Source of the DNA: Paracoccus benzoatiresistens
GTDB taxonomy: Bacteria > Pseudomonadota > Alphaproteobacteria > Rhodobacterales > Rhodobacteraceae
Assembly (NCBI RefSeq): GCF_026913015.1
Contig: NZ_JAPTYD010000001.1
Span: forward strand, 1 to 64,000
DNA: 64,000 nt
Direction: 5' to 3'
Shown one piece after another: positions 18,091 to 27,432 of this stretch (position 1 is the stretch's first letter; each line of letters starts with the position of its first letter). The notes below the pieces were generated by a model. It was given only the letters and a program-made list of their open reading frames with translations, was not told where the DNA came from and made no database searches. The position numbers and the translations under genes are program-made.

Positions 18091-18468
18091 TTACCCCAAC
18101 CCCGTCCGATCCCAGATCGCCGTCAGCGACCGGTTCCCCACCCGCATCAGCCGGGCATGGATGGCGCCCAGGGCCACCAGGTCGCGCTTGTCCGCGCAGC
18201 CGCCCAGATCCATCGCCACGCCCGCCAGCGACAGAAGGCCGATCTGCCAGGCAAGGCGCGCCAGCAGGTCGCACTGGCGGCCGGCCTCGGGCAGGTCGTT
18301 GCCGCGGATGGCCTTGTCGGTGGCGGTCAGCGCGCCCGCCAGTTGTTCCAGCGCCAGCCCGATGACGTTCTGCGCCGCCGTTTCGCCCAGTTCGGTCACG
18401 ATATCGCCCACGCGGCGGGAATCCACCCGGACCGGCTCCGATACGGCCAGTGCCATGATCTGTGCCAT
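18091..18468 (-). CDS. Hypothetical small helical protein
   Basis: 125 residues, no signal peptide, strongly helical and leucine/alanine-rich, with a conserved-looking middle segment (GLALEQLAGALTATDKAIRG) and a charged end. I do not recognise a family. An AAGGAAGG site 3 to 10 bases before the ATG at 18468 decides the start; the frame extends 35 codons further upstream without a site. It is divergent from the carbonic anhydrase gene, with 139 bases between them. The base composition is like its neighbours, which supports a real gene. Confidence 0.7.
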   Translation of the reverse strand: MAQIMALAVSEPVRVDSRRVGDIVTELGETAAQNVIGLALEQLAGALTATDKAIRGNDLPEAGRQCDLLARLAWQIGLLSLAGVAMDLGGCADKRDLVALGAIHARLMRVGNRSLTAIWDRTGLG

Positions 18469-18607
18469 CTGCCTTCCTTTTGTCTTGCACGTCCAGTCCG
18501 GCCACCATGGCGTCCCGGGGTGAAGAAAGGCTTGCCGCGGCCATAAGAAATCGCTCGAATTTGTCTCAATCACCGCCTATCAACCGGCGGGACAAGAGAG
18601 GTGAGAC

Positions 18608-19255
18608 ATGCATAACATCCGCCCCCTGCCCCAGTATCTGGTCGGCCGCTTCCACGGCTGGCGGGCCACGTCCTATTCCGAAAACAGCGCCTGGTATCGC
18701 CGCCTGGCCACCGACGGGCAGCGCCCGCGCGCGATGGTGATTTCCTGCTGCGACAGCCGCGTCCACGTCACCAGCATCTTCGGCGCGGATTCGGGCGAGT
18801 TCTTCATCCACCGCAACATCGCCAACCTCGTGCCGCCCTATGCGCCCGACGGGCTGCAGCACGGCACCTCGGCCGCGGTGGAATATGCGGTGCAGGCGCT
18901 GAAGGTCGCGCATCTGATCGTGGTGGGCCATACCAGCTGCGGCGGCGTCGCGGGCTGCCATGCGATGTGTTCGGGCCATGCGCCGGAACTCGAGGAGAAG
19001 ACCAGCTTCGTCGGCCGCTGGATGGACGTCCTCCGGCCCGGCTATGACCGCGTGAAGGACCTGCCCGAGGACCAGCAGGTCGCCGCGCTGGAACGCGAGG
19101 CCGTGCTTGTCTCGATCGAGAACCTGATGACCTTCCCCTTTGTCAGGGCGGCGGTCGAATCCGGGCAGATGTCGCTGCACGGCCTGGTCCATGACATCAG
19201 CGAAGGCTCGCTGGTTCAGGCCATCGACGGCGGCAAAGCCTGGGTGGAGGTCTGA
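18608..19255 (+). CDS. Beta-class carbonic anhydrase
   Basis: Interconverts CO2 and bicarbonate. In the 215-residue product the zinc ligands are C47 (in ISCCDSR, with the D49-R51 dyad), H108 and C111 (VGHTSCGGV). Its bicarbonate would be a substrate for carbamoyl-phosphate synthase and carboxylases. It has no signal peptide and is cytoplasmic. A GAGGTG site precedes the ATG. It converges with the DedA gene, whose stop lies 25 bases away. Confidence 0.94.
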   Translation: MHNIRPLPQYLVGRFHGWRATSYSENSAWYRRLATDGQRPRAMVISCCDSRVHVTSIFGADSGEFFIHRNIANLVPPYAPDGLQHGTSAAVEYAVQALKVAHLIVVGHTSCGGVAGCHAMCSGHAPELEEKTSFVGRWMDVLRPGYDRVKDLPEDQQVAALEREAVLVSIENLMTFPFVRAAVESGQMSLHGLVHDISEGSLVQAIDGGKAWVEV

Positions 19256-19280
19256 TCCCCGCAGGACGACCCGGCGCCGG

Positions 19281-19880
19281 TCAGGCGTCGGGCTTCCAGC
19301 GGATCACGCGCCACAGATAAAGCGCCACGATGCCCACGACGACCGCCGTGGACAGCGGGTCGATCCAGTGTTCGACCTGTTCGTACTGGTCTTCCAGCAG
19401 GTATCCCGCCATGGCCAGCCCGCCCGACCAGATGAAGCTGCCAAGCGCGGTATAAAGCAGGAACTGCCCCTGCGGCATCCGCTCGATCCCGGCGGGGATC
19501 GAGATCAGCGTGCGCACCGTCGGGACGAAGCGGCCGAAGAAGACGACCGCGCGGCCGTGTCGATGGAACCAGTCCTCGGCCTTCTTGAATTCCGAGGGGG
19601 TCGTGGTCAGCCAGCGGCCATGCCGCGCGATCAGGCGGCGCATCCGCTCGGCCCCCACGGCGCGGCCCACCAGATACCACAGCCAGGCCCCGGCCAGAGA
19701 GCCCAGGCCCCCCGCCAGGATCGCCAGCCACAGCGGCGTGCCGCCGCGCGCGGCGTTGAAGCCCGCAAGCGGCATGATCAGTTCCGACGGGATCGGCGGA
19801 AAGACGTTTTCCAGCAGCATCAGGGCGGCGATGGCCAGGGCTCCGCCGCCTTCCAGAAAGCCGGTGATCCAGTCGAACAC
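19281..19880 (-). CDS. DedA family inner-membrane protein
   Basis: A 199-residue integral membrane protein with the DedA/SNARE-associated signature: the re-entrant block FPPIPSELIMPLAGF near residue 27, and GRFVPTVRTLISIPAGIERM near residue 115. Members of this superfamily flip undecaprenyl phosphate or phospholipids and affect envelope integrity and drug resistance. The exact substrate cannot be told here. It starts 4 bases after asd stops, so it is probably in one operon with asd. Confidence 0.88.
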   Translation of the reverse strand: MFDWITGFLEGGGALAIAALMLLENVFPPIPSELIMPLAGFNAARGGTPLWLAILAGGLGSLAGAWLWYLVGRAVGAERMRRLIARHGRWLTTTPSEFKKAEDWFHRHGRAVVFFGRFVPTVRTLISIPAGIERMPQGQFLLYTALGSFIWSGGLAMAGYLLEDQYEQVEHWIDPLSTAVVVGIVALYLWRVIRWKPDA

Positions 19881-19884
19881 CCGC

Positions 19885-20907
19885 TCAGCCTTTTTTCAGG
19901 ACGCGGTTGCCCAGCAGTTCCGCGATCTGAACGGCGTTCAGCGCGGCGCCCTTGCGCAGGTTGTCGCTGACGCACCACAGGTTCAGCCCGTTTTCCACCG
20001 TCACGTCCTGGCGGATGCGGCTGACAAAGGTCGCGAAATCGCCAACGCATTCGACCGGCGTCGTGTATCCGCCCGGCTCGCGCTTGTCGACGACCAGGAT
20101 GCCCGGCGCCTCGCGCAGGATGTCGCGGGCTTCGTCCTCGTCCAGGAAATCCTCGAACTCGATGTTGATGGATTCCGAATGGCCGACGAAGACCGGGACG
20201 CGCACGCAGGTCGCGGTGACCTTGATGGACGGATCGAGGATCTTCTTGGTCTCGGCCGTCATCTTCCATTCTTCCTTGGTGTCGCCGCTGTCCAGGAAGA
20301 CGTCGATCTGCGGGATCACGTTGAAGGCGATCTGCTTCTGGAACTTCTTGGCCGCGACCTCCTGACCCGGCACATACATGCCCTTGGTCTGGTCCCACAG
20401 CTCGTCCATGCCCTCTTTCCCGGCGCCCGACACGGACTGGTAGGTGGACACGACGACCCGCTTGATGCGCGCGCGGTCATGCAGGGGCTTCAGCGCCACC
20501 ACCATCTGCGCGGTCGAGCAGTTGGGGTTCGCGATGATGTTCTTCTTGTTGTAGCCGTGGACCGCGTCCGGGTTCACTTCCGGCACGATCAGCGGGATAT
20601 CCGGGTCGTAGCGGTAGAGCGAGGAGTTGTCGATCACCACGCAGCCCGCCGCCGCCGCGCGCGGGGCATGGGTCTTGGTGGCTTCCGACCCGATTGCGAA
20701 CAGCGCGATGTCCCAGCCGGTGAAGTCGAACTGCTCGATATCCTTCACCTTGATGGTCTTGTCGCCGAAGCTGACCTCGGTGCCCTGCGACCGGCGCGAG
20801 GCCAGTGCGGCAATCTCATCCACCGGGAACTGGCGTTCTTCCAGGATGTTCAGCATTTCGCGGCCCACATTTCCCGTGGCGCCTGCGACGACGACTTTGT
20901 AGCCCAT
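19885..20907 (-). CDS. asd: Aspartate-semialdehyde dehydrogenase
   Basis: Reduces aspartyl phosphate to aspartate semialdehyde, the branch point to lysine/diaminopimelate, threonine and methionine. It therefore supplies the substrate chain used by dapD in this window. The 340 residues carry the NADP-binding VVVAGATGNVGREML, the catalytic cysteine in IIANPNCSTAQMV near residue 131, and the substrate histidine in VFVGHSESINIEF. The ATG at 20907 gives the family length. An in-frame ATG 7 codons earlier (20928) also lies behind possible Shine-Dalgarno sequence and cannot be excluded. Confidence 0.96.
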   Translation of the reverse strand: MGYKVVVAGATGNVGREMLNILEERQFPVDEIAALASRRSQGTEVSFGDKTIKVKDIEQFDFTGWDIALFAIGSEATKTHAPRAAAAGCVVIDNSSLYRYDPDIPLIVPEVNPDAVHGYNKKNIIANPNCSTAQMVVALKPLHDRARIKRVVVSTYQSVSGAGKEGMDELWDQTKGMYVPGQEVAAKKFQKQIAFNVIPQIDVFLDSGDTKEEWKMTAETKKILDPSIKVTATCVRVPVFVGHSESINIEFEDFLDEDEARDILREAPGILVVDKREPGGYTTPVECVGDFATFVSRIRQDVTVENGLNLWCVSDNLRKGAALNAVQIAELLGNRVLKKG

Positions 20908-21080
20908 CTCCTTGGGACTCCTTTTCATGCGGTCGCGTGCATTTAGCGCAAGCAGGGGTGCAAGGGAAGGGGAAAGGCCCGGGCCAGGGGCCGGCCGGGT
21001 AACGCCATTGTCATCAGCCCCGGGCGCGCGGGTGCGGTATCCTTCGGGCCGATGGACAACCGCATCACGCGAGGATCCCC

Positions 21081-21464
21081 ATGTCTTGCCGGTTCCGATC
21101 CGCCTTCGTCGCGCTTCTTCTGGGGCTGCCACTGGCGGCACCGGCAGTGGCACATCACGGCTGGTCCTGGGCGGATGCCGAGCAGGTCCGGCTCGAGGGC
21201 GTGATCGAGGCGATCTCCATGAGCCCGCCCCATCCCACGCTGCGGGTCAGGGATGCGCGGGGGACCGTCTGGCAGGTCGAACTGGGCAATCCGGGACGCA
21301 CCGAACGGTCCGGCTTCACAGCCGAGACGGCTGGGATCGGCGACGCGGTCATCGTGATCGGCAACCGCGACGCGGACCGCACCCAAGCGCACATGAAGGC
21401 GGTGCGCATCGTGATCGACGGCCGGAACTACGACATGTATCCCGAGCGCATCCGGTCCGACTGA
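21081..21464 (+). CDS. DUF6152-type small periplasmic protein
   Basis: 127 residues with a signal peptide (FVALLLGLPLAAPAVA before HHGW). The mature part begins HHGWSWADAEQVRLEG and continues into a small beta-barrel with HPTLRVRDARGTVWQVELG, the pattern of the DUF6152 family. A possible metal-binding N-terminal histidine pair is visible. The function is unknown. It lies 6 bases before a small membrane-protein gene, and the two look like a unit. Confidence 0.75.
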   Translation: MSCRFRSAFVALLLGLPLAAPAVAHHGWSWADAEQVRLEGVIEAISMSPPHPTLRVRDARGTVWQVELGNPGRTERSGFTAETAGIGDAVIVIGNRDADRTQAHMKAVRIVIDGRNYDMYPERIRSD

Positions 21465-21470
21465 CGGCTG

Positions 21471-21938
21471 ATGGAGCTTGTCGCCTGGATCGAAGCCTCG
21501 GCCCTGGCGGGCATGCTGCGCGGGTCGGGCAACCTCTACATGGTCGTGAATGCGACGCATATCCTGGGGATCGGGCTGCTGGTCGGGGCGATCCTGCCCC
21601 TGGACCTGCGCATCCTGGGGGTTCTGTCCGGTCCGCCCCTGCAGGTCATCGGGCCGTTCCTGTCGCGGATGGCGGGCATCGGCCTGGGGCTGGCGGTGGC
21701 GACGGGGTTCTGCCTGTGGTCGGTCAGCGCCGCCGAATACCTGGGCAACGCCGCCTTCCGCTGGAAGCTGGCCTTGCTGGCCCTGGGCCTCGGCAATGTC
21801 GCCCTGCTGCATGGGACCGGCTGGAGCCGGCTTGTCGCCACGGGAATTGCCCATGGGACGACACGGGTTCTTGCCGCGATCTCGGCCCTGGTCTGGATGG
21901 GGGTGCTGCTGGCGGGCCGCTGGATCGGGTTTCTGTGA
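21471..21938 (+). CDS. Small four-helix membrane protein
   Basis: 155 residues with four or five hydrophobic segments (near residues 25-45, 60-80, 95-115 and 130-150) and few charges. It resembles DUF6644/DUF2214-type membrane proteins, but I cannot fix the family by eye. Histidines in NATHILGIG and TGIAHGTTRV sit at helix ends and could be heme or metal ligands. It follows the DUF6152 gene after 6 bases and is presumably cotranscribed with it. Confidence 0.7.
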   Translation: MELVAWIEASALAGMLRGSGNLYMVVNATHILGIGLLVGAILPLDLRILGVLSGPPLQVIGPFLSRMAGIGLGLAVATGFCLWSVSAAEYLGNAAFRWKLALLALGLGNVALLHGTGWSRLVATGIAHGTTRVLAAISALVWMGVLLAGRWIGFL

Positions 21939-22089
21939 GGCGGATCCGGTGCCGGTCGCTTCATCGAACAGGCGGGACAGAAAAGCCCCTCTGTTGCCCC
22001 CGCCCGTGACCCGGAGAGGCGGGCGCCTGTCGGGGCGTGGGGCCGGGCGGCAGTTGCCTTGCGTGGCGAAGGCGGTGGCCGCCGCCAGC

Positions 22090-22704
22090 CTAGGCCAGAA
22101 GAAGCCTGTCGTCGGTGCGCTTCAGATCCGCGACCCAGGCCGCCTCGGCGCTGAAGTCATGGGGAACCTGTTGCGCCGTGCGGCGGCCCGACAGGCTCTG
22201 GCTGGCGAAGAAGTCGAAGCCATGAAGCGTCAGGCTTGCCAGGCGCGACCGCAGAGCCAGGTCGATCATCATCGCCCCGGTGGTGGGCGGGGCGGCAAGG
22301 CGGTCCTTCAGCGCGTGGTAATCTTCCAGCGGGTGCAGGTAGAAGCCGGGGCTGGTCGCCGTCTGCCAGTCCAGCCGCTTGCGCTTGGGCGACATCCACA
22401 GGAGGCGGACGGGCGTCAGTCGCCCCCGGTCCTCGTCCGGCAACCGCACGGCCAGCGCCAGCCAGTCGGTTCGCCTGCCGTGGCTTTCGGGCGAGGGCAT
22501 CGGCGCGCGATTGATGCGGATCACCAGGTCGGCGGCGTCGATGGCCGTGCCCTGGCGGGTTTCGGCCAGCGACCGGGCATTGCCGATCAGGGCGACGGAT
22601 TTGCCCTCCAGATCGGCCAGCAGGTTGCCCTGGGGGACCGACAGGTCCTGCAGGGCGGGTTCGTCGCGCAGCAGGCGGGCGGTATAGAATTGCAGCCTGT
22701 TCAT
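22090..22704 (-). CDS. Glycosyltransferase family 29 (sialyltransferase-like) protein
   Basis: A 204-residue protein whose segments follow the sialylmotif order of GT29: VALIGNARSLAETRQG then DLVIRINRAPM (motif L) near residues 37-70, TTGAMMIDLAL (motif S) near residue 140, and VPHDFSAEAAW with the H-x4-E spacing of motif VS near residue 178. The catalytic histidine is probably the one in VPHDF. In bacteria such proteins sit in surface-glycan clusters. The donor (CMP-sialic acid or CMP-Kdo-like sugar) cannot be told here. The ATG overlaps the stop of the GT4 gene in an ATGA, so the two are coupled. Confidence 0.75.
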   Translation of the reverse strand: MNRLQFYTARLLRDEPALQDLSVPQGNLLADLEGKSVALIGNARSLAETRQGTAIDAADLVIRINRAPMPSPESHGRRTDWLALAVRLPDEDRGRLTPVRLLWMSPKRKRLDWQTATSPGFYLHPLEDYHALKDRLAAPPTTGAMMIDLALRSRLASLTLHGFDFFASQSLSGRRTAQQVPHDFSAEAAWVADLKRTDDRLLLA

Positions 22705-23738
22705 GGCCGGGCCAGCAAGTCGTTGTAGATGCCCACCAGGGCGCGGGCCTCGCCCTCGATGGCATGGTTCGCCGTCACATGGGCGCGGGCCGCCTGGCCT
22801 GCGGCGGCGCGTGCGGCATCGTCGTCCAGCCAGCGGCGCAGCGCCCCGGTCAGCGCCTCAAGGTCGTCGGGGGGCACCAGGCTGCCGGTGACGCCGTTGC
22901 GGATCAGCGTCTCATAGGCGCCGACGCGGGTGGCCACGGTCGGCACGCCGCAGGCCATCGCCTCCAGCGGCGTCAGGCCGAAACCCTCCCAGCGGGCGGG
23001 GGCGGCGAACAGGTCCAGCGCCTGGTAATGGCGCACCACCTGGTCCCAGGGCAACTCGCCCAGGAAGCGGATGCGGTCCTGCAAGCCGGCTGCCGCGATC
23101 TCGGCCAGCAGGCCGTCGGCAAAGGCGCGGTTGTCGGGGGTGATGCGGCCCGTGAAGATGATCTGCGCGCGCGGCCGGTCCGGCAGCAGCCGCAGCCCGG
23201 CACGGACCAGCAGGTCCACGCCCTTTTGCGCGCGCACCCGGCCGAAGCAGCCGATCAGGACGGCGCCGGGATCAAGGCCCAGCTCGCGGCGCAGCTCGGG
23301 CTTGTCGGCGGGTGGCTGGAAGATCGCGGTATCGACCCCGTGCATCACCACCGTGGCGGGCCGGTCCAGATAACTGGCCGCCTTGTCCGATGTGGCCACA
23401 AGCGCGTCCTGCTGGCGGATCAGCCATTTGGTGAAGCCGGTATGGCGGCGCTGCGCGGCCGAGGTGAACATCAGCCGGTATTTGCGCCCCAGGACGTGCC
23501 GCAGGATCAGCCCAAGCGCCATTTCCGTGTTGCGCCGGGCGTGCCAGACGCGCCAGCGGTCGCGTGGCATCAGGGCGGCGCGGGCCAGCGGGATGTGGGG
23601 TATTTCGGGCGGCAGGCCGGGGCCGGTCGCGCGGATCGCGATCAGGCGCGCCTGCACCGGGATCAGCCGCACCACCGTGGCGGTGACGCCCGACAGCCGG
23701 CGCTTAAGGTTCGGGGCGATGACCAGCGGGTCAGACAT
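22701..23738 (-). CDS. Glycosyltransferase family 4 protein
   Basis: A 345-residue GT-B enzyme. The C-terminal domain has the retaining-transferase core: [19 protein letters not shown] near residue 180 and [20 protein letters not shown] near residue 260, with the E-x7-E motif binding the nucleotide sugar. It resembles lipopolysaccharide-core mannosyl- or galacturonosyltransferases in layout, but the sugar is not determined. It overlaps the GT29 gene downstream by 4 bases and the MFS gene upstream by 8 bases, giving a three-gene minus-strand operon. Confidence 0.88.
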   Translation of the reverse strand: MSDPLVIAPNLKRRLSGVTATVVRLIPVQARLIAIRATGPGLPPEIPHIPLARAALMPRDRWRVWHARRNTEMALGLILRHVLGRKYRLMFTSAAQRRHTGFTKWLIRQQDALVATSDKAASYLDRPATVVMHGVDTAIFQPPADKPELRRELGLDPGAVLIGCFGRVRAQKGVDLLVRAGLRLLPDRPRAQIIFTGRITPDNRAFADGLLAEIAAAGLQDRIRFLGELPWDQVVRHYQALDLFAAPARWEGFGLTPLEAMACGVPTVATRVGAYETLIRNGVTGSLVPPDDLEALTGALRRWLDDDAARAAAGQAARAHVTANHAIEGEARALVGIYNDLLARP

Positions 23739-24924
23739 GGCGGTTCTCGGCGCTGAAAAGATAGAACACCAGCCCTATAGTCAACGGCACCAGGAAGAAC
23801 AGGAAGATGTGACCATAGGCCACGGGCGGCGGGTGGCTGGCCGAGGCCGACAGATAGACCGGCCGCGACAGGAACTGCATGATCCCTACCCCCGAGATCG
23901 AGACCATGTTCATGAAGGTGATGCCGCGGCCGACCAGGTGATGGGGCAGGAAGGCGCGGCCATGCGACATGATCAGGGAATAGGAACTGTCCGAGATGCA
24001 CACCATGACCAGCAGGACACCAGACAGCACGAGGCTGGTCCCCGATCCAAGCCACAGCCCCGCCAGCACGGCGCAGAGCAGCAGCGTATTCGCGACCGAG
24101 GTGCGCTTGTCCGAGCCCATGACGCGGACGACCCAGCCGACCGACAGGTTCGCCGCGACCATCGCCAGTCCCATGCCCAGCGTCACCCAGCCGATCAGGT
24201 CATCGCTTGCGCCATAGACCTCGGACAGGAAGGGGCCGGCCCAGAGCCCGCGGATGCAGGCCGAAGCGGCATAGGTCACGCTCAGAAGCGGCAGGATCAG
24301 CCGCAACTCGCGCACGGCCAGCAGGTCGCGCAGCCGCGCCGGGCGCTGCTGGCCCACGGGTCTGGCGGGATTGCGCACCAGGGCAAGGATCGCCAGCGAC
24401 ACAAGCAGCGTCGCAAGGGCAAGCCCGCCAAGCGCCGCGCGCCAGCCGATCCCGTCGATGATCCAGACCAGCGGCGCGGCCCCCAGCATGTTGCCAAGCG
24501 AGCCGATGCCCACCACCGCGCCGCCCGCCGCGCTCATCGAGGCGGGGGGCAGGGTGCGCGCGAAGATGTAGAAGCTTCCCATCATCACCGGCGCGCAACC
24601 GATGCCCAGCAGCGCCATCGCCAGGTGGATGTGCCAGGGCGCCTGGGCCAGCGCAAAGACCAGCGCGCCGCCGCATCCGCCAAGGCCCAGCAGCGCCGCC
24701 ACCGTTTCGCGCGGGCCGAAGCGGTCCAAGGCCCAGCCCACGGGGATCTGGACGGCGGCGAAGGCGATGTACCAGAGCCCCGAGGACAGCGCGAGATCGG
24801 CCGGGCCCGCCCCCAGTTCGGTCCCCAGGGTCGGCGACAGCACCGCCAGGAAGGCGCGGTAGAACTGGCTGAGCGCATAGCCCAGAACAAGGGACATCAG
24901 TCCCGGCGACATGATCCAGCGCAT
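23731..24924 (-). CDS. Major facilitator superfamily transporter
   Basis: A 397-residue inner-membrane protein with about twelve hydrophobic segments. It has the MFS loop motif [13 protein letters not shown] near residue 62 and a second-half counterpart ([11 protein letters not shown]). The substrate is unknown. The overlap of 8 bases with the GT4 gene suggests shared expression, and export of a glycan precursor is one untested idea. The start at 24924 ([10 protein letters not shown]) has a GGAGGG site about 8 bases upstream. The long open frame further upstream is antisense to leuB and is not used. Confidence 0.85.
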   Translation of the reverse strand: MRWIMSPGLMSLVLGYALSQFYRAFLAVLSPTLGTELGAGPADLALSSGLWYIAFAAVQIPVGWALDRFGPRETVAALLGLGGCGGALVFALAQAPWHIHLAMALLGIGCAPVMMGSFYIFARTLPPASMSAAGGAVVGIGSLGNMLGAAPLVWIIDGIGWRAALGGLALATLLVSLAILALVRNPARPVGQQRPARLRDLLAVRELRLILPLLSVTYAASACIRGLWAGPFLSEVYGASDDLIGWVTLGMGLAMVAANLSVGWVVRVMGSDKRTSVANTLLLCAVLAGLWLGSGTSLVLSGVLLVMVCISDSSYSLIMSHGRAFLPHHLVGRGITFMNMVSISGVGIMQFLSRPVYLSASASHPPPVAYGHIFLFFLVPLTIGLVFYLFSAENRHV

Positions 24925-25095
24925 TCCATCCCTCCGTTGCGGCGGAAAGCTGCGCCAAGGCCGCGGAAGGTGCAAGGCGTCGCGGCGACGGTGCCGCCCT
25001 GGCCGCACCGCGCAACATCCCGGGTCAGCTTGACCAGCCCATGGCGGGGGGCTAGCACCGGACCCGATGCCGCGACCCAAGGACCCGGAGGAACC

Positions 25096-26220
25096 ATGTC
25101 CGACAGCTATTCGCTTCTCATCCTGCCCGGCGACGGGATCGGCCCCGAGGTCATGGCCGAGGTGGTCAAGGTCATCGACTGGTTCGGCGCGAATCGCGGC
25201 ATGTCCTTTGATATCCAGCACGGGCTGGTCGGCGGCTCGTCCTATGATGCCCATGGCACCCCCCTGACAGACGAGACGATGGCAAAGGCTCAATCGGTCG
25301 ATGCGGTGCTGCTGGGCGCGGTCGGCGGGACGCAGTACGACAGCCTCGACTTCAGCGTCAAACCCGAACGCGGGCTGCTGCGCCTGCGCAAGGAAATGGA
25401 CCTTTACGCCAACCTGCGTCCCGCGCAGTGCTTCGATGCGCTGGCGGACTTTTCGTCGCTGAAGCGCGAGGTGGTCGCGGGCCTCGACATCCTGATCGTG
25501 CGCGAGTTGACCTCGGGCGTCTATTTCGGCGAGCCGCGCGGCATCCATTCCGACGACAACAACCCCGACAACGAGGGCGGGCGCGTCGGCATCAACACGC
25601 AGCGCTATACCAGCGGGGAAATCCGCCGCGTGGCTCGGTCGGCCTTCGAACTGGCGCGGCGGCGGTCGAACCGGGTCTGCTCGATGGAGAAGGCCAACGT
25701 GATGGAATCCGGCATCCTCTGGCGCGAGGAGGTGCAATGGGTCCATGACAACGAATATCCCGATGTCGAGCTTTCCCACATGTATGCCGACAACGGCGCG
25801 ATGCAGCTGGTCCGCAAGCCCCGGCAGTTCGATGTGATCGTAACCGACAACCTGTTCGGCGACCTCCTGTCGGACGCGGCGGCGATGCTGACCGGGTCCC
25901 TGGGAATGCTGCCCTCGGCCTCCCTGGGGGCGCCGATGGCGAATGGCCGGCCGAAGGCGCTCTACGAACCCGTGCATGGCTCGGCGCCGGATATCGCGGG
26001 TCAGGGCAAGGCCAACCCGATCGCCTGCATCCTGTCCTTTGCCATGGCGCTCCGCTACAGCTTCGACCAGGGCGACGCCGCGGCGGAGCTGGAACGCGCG
26101 GTCGAACGCGTGCTGGCGGACGGCGCACGCACGGCCGACCTGATGGGCCCCGAGGGCGGCACCCCGCTCTCGACCTCGGAGATGGGCGACCGGATCGTCG
26201 CGGCCCTGTCGCAGGGCTGA
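25096..26220 (+). CDS. leuB: 3-isopropylmalate dehydrogenase
   Basis: Oxidative decarboxylation of 3-isopropylmalate with NAD in leucine synthesis. The 374 residues include [12 protein letters not shown], the substrate arginines and YFGEPRG loop, [14 protein letters not shown]-type aspartate metal ligands (read here as [16 protein letters not shown]), and the NAD-binding [18 protein letters not shown] block. The start at 25096 is preceded by GGAGGA. Other leu genes are not in the window. The next gene begins 1 base after the stop. Confidence 0.96.
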   Translation: MSDSYSLLILPGDGIGPEVMAEVVKVIDWFGANRGMSFDIQHGLVGGSSYDAHGTPLTDETMAKAQSVDAVLLGAVGGTQYDSLDFSVKPERGLLRLRKEMDLYANLRPAQCFDALADFSSLKREVVAGLDILIVRELTSGVYFGEPRGIHSDDNNPDNEGGRVGINTQRYTSGEIRRVARSAFELARRRSNRVCSMEKANVMESGILWREEVQWVHDNEYPDVELSHMYADNGAMQLVRKPRQFDVIVTDNLFGDLLSDAAAMLTGSLGMLPSASLGAPMANGRPKALYEPVHGSAPDIAGQGKANPIACILSFAMALRYSFDQGDAAAELERAVERVLADGARTADLMGPEGGTPLSTSEMGDRIVAALSQG

Positions 26221-26221
26221 G

Positions 26222-27181
26222 ATGGAGGTCGCGTCGAACGTGCGCGGTGCGGCCTTGGCCTTGCTGGCCATGGGGATCTACGCGACGCATGACGCGGTCA
26301 TCAAGACGCTGGGGGCGCAGTATCCGGCGCTGCAGGTGCTGTTCTTTTCGTCGCTGCTGTCCTTTCCGCTGGTGACGCTGGTCATCATGCGCGACCCAAA
26401 GCCGGGCACGCTGCGCCCCTCCAATCCCGGCTGGGTGGCCCTGCGCACGGTGGCGGGGCTGGCCTCGGGGATGGGCAGCTTCTTTGCCTTCTCGCAACTG
26501 CCGCTGGCGCAGGTTTACGCGATCCTGTTTGCCGCGCCCCTGCTGGTGACGATCCTGTCCATCCCGATCCTGGGCGAACGCGTCGGGCCGCATCGCCTGG
26601 CGGCGGTGGTGATCGGCCTTGCGGGCGTGCTGATCGTGCTGCGCCCTGGCGGGCAGGCGCTGGAACTGGGCCATCTGGCGGCGCTGCTGTCGGCGGTGGG
26701 CACCGCCACCTCGGCCGTGGTGATCCGCAAGCTGGGGCGCGTCGAACGCCCGCTGGTCCTGCTGATGTGGCCGATGCTGGCCAGTTTCGTGGCGACCGGC
26801 GCCTCGCTGGCGCTGGAATATCGCCCCATGGATTTGCCGCATTTCGCCATGACGGGGGTGATCGCCTGCCTGGGCCTGACGGCGGGCTTCCTGCTGATCT
26901 TGGCCTATCGGGCGGGCGAGGCCGCCATTGTCGCGCCCATGCAGTATTCGCAGATCCTGTGGGCCACCGCCTATGGCTGGATCTTCTTCGGCGAGGTGCT
27001 GGACCTGCCCACGCTTGTGGGCGCCACCGTCATCATCGGGTCGGGCATCTATATCGTCTGGCGCGAGGGGCGCGGCGGCAACTCCGCCAACCGTCCCGTG
27101 ATTGCCTCGCGCATCCGGGCCGAGACGGTGACGGCGCCCCGAACCTCGCTTTTGCAAAGAATATGGCCGTCGCGCCCTTGA
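26222..27181 (+). CDS. DMT superfamily (EamA) transporter
   Basis: 319 residues with ten hydrophobic segments in two EamA repeats. The first repeat ends in ILGERVGPHRLAAVVIGLAGVLI and the second in FGEVLDLPTLVGATVIIGSGI, the pattern of the RhaT/EamA group of metabolite exporters. The substrate is unknown. The ATG lies 1 base after the leuB stop, so it is probably cotranscribed with leuB. The C-terminal tail after the last helix is basic. Confidence 0.88.
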   Translation: MEVASNVRGAALALLAMGIYATHDAVIKTLGAQYPALQVLFFSSLLSFPLVTLVIMRDPKPGTLRPSNPGWVALRTVAGLASGMGSFFAFSQLPLAQVYAILFAAPLLVTILSIPILGERVGPHRLAAVVIGLAGVLIVLRPGGQALELGHLAALLSAVGTATSAVVIRKLGRVERPLVLLMWPMLASFVATGASLALEYRPMDLPHFAMTGVIACLGLTAGFLLILAYRAGEAAIVAPMQYSQILWATAYGWIFFGEVLDLPTLVGATVIIGSGIYIVWREGRGGNSANRPVIASRIRAETVTAPRTSLLQRIWPSRP

Positions 27182-27228
27182 CAGGGCTTGCAATCCGGCC
27201 CGCCCCGCGCTACCTGCCCCGTCACGGT

Positions 27229-27305
27229 CGGAGCGTAGCGCAGCCTGGTAGCGCACCTGCTTCGGGAGCAGGGGGTCGGAGGTTCGAATCCTCTCGCTCC
27301 GACCA
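27229..27305 (+). tRNA. tRNA-Pro, anticodon CGG
   Basis: A 77-base cloverleaf with acceptor arms CGGAGCG (27229-27235) and CGCTCCG (27295-27301), discriminator A and an encoded CCA. The anticodon stem CCTGC/GCAGG encloses the loop TTCGGGA, giving anticodon CGG, which reads the CCG proline codon common in this GC-rich genome. The T arm GGAGGTTCGAATCCTC is standard. No integrase or duplicated tRNA end is seen nearby. Confidence 0.95.
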
Positions 27306-27432
27306 GATCGGTTCTTCGTGCCTGACGCGAAAACCGCCATTCCAGCCCTTTTCATATCCCCCTGTTGCTGCTGGGTTCTTGCATCGCTGGTTTTCGATGC
27401 GCAGACTGCAGGGATCAAGGGTGGAGAACGGC

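Noticed and set aside
24925-26271. Minus-strand frame continuing upstream of the MFS transporter across leuB
   Set aside because: It is antisense to leuB. The MFS protein has a good start and ribosome-binding site at 24924.
27229-27432. tRNA-Pro as an attachment site for a genomic island
   Set aside because: There is no integrase, no repeated tRNA 3' end and no change in gene character downstream; ggt follows directly.
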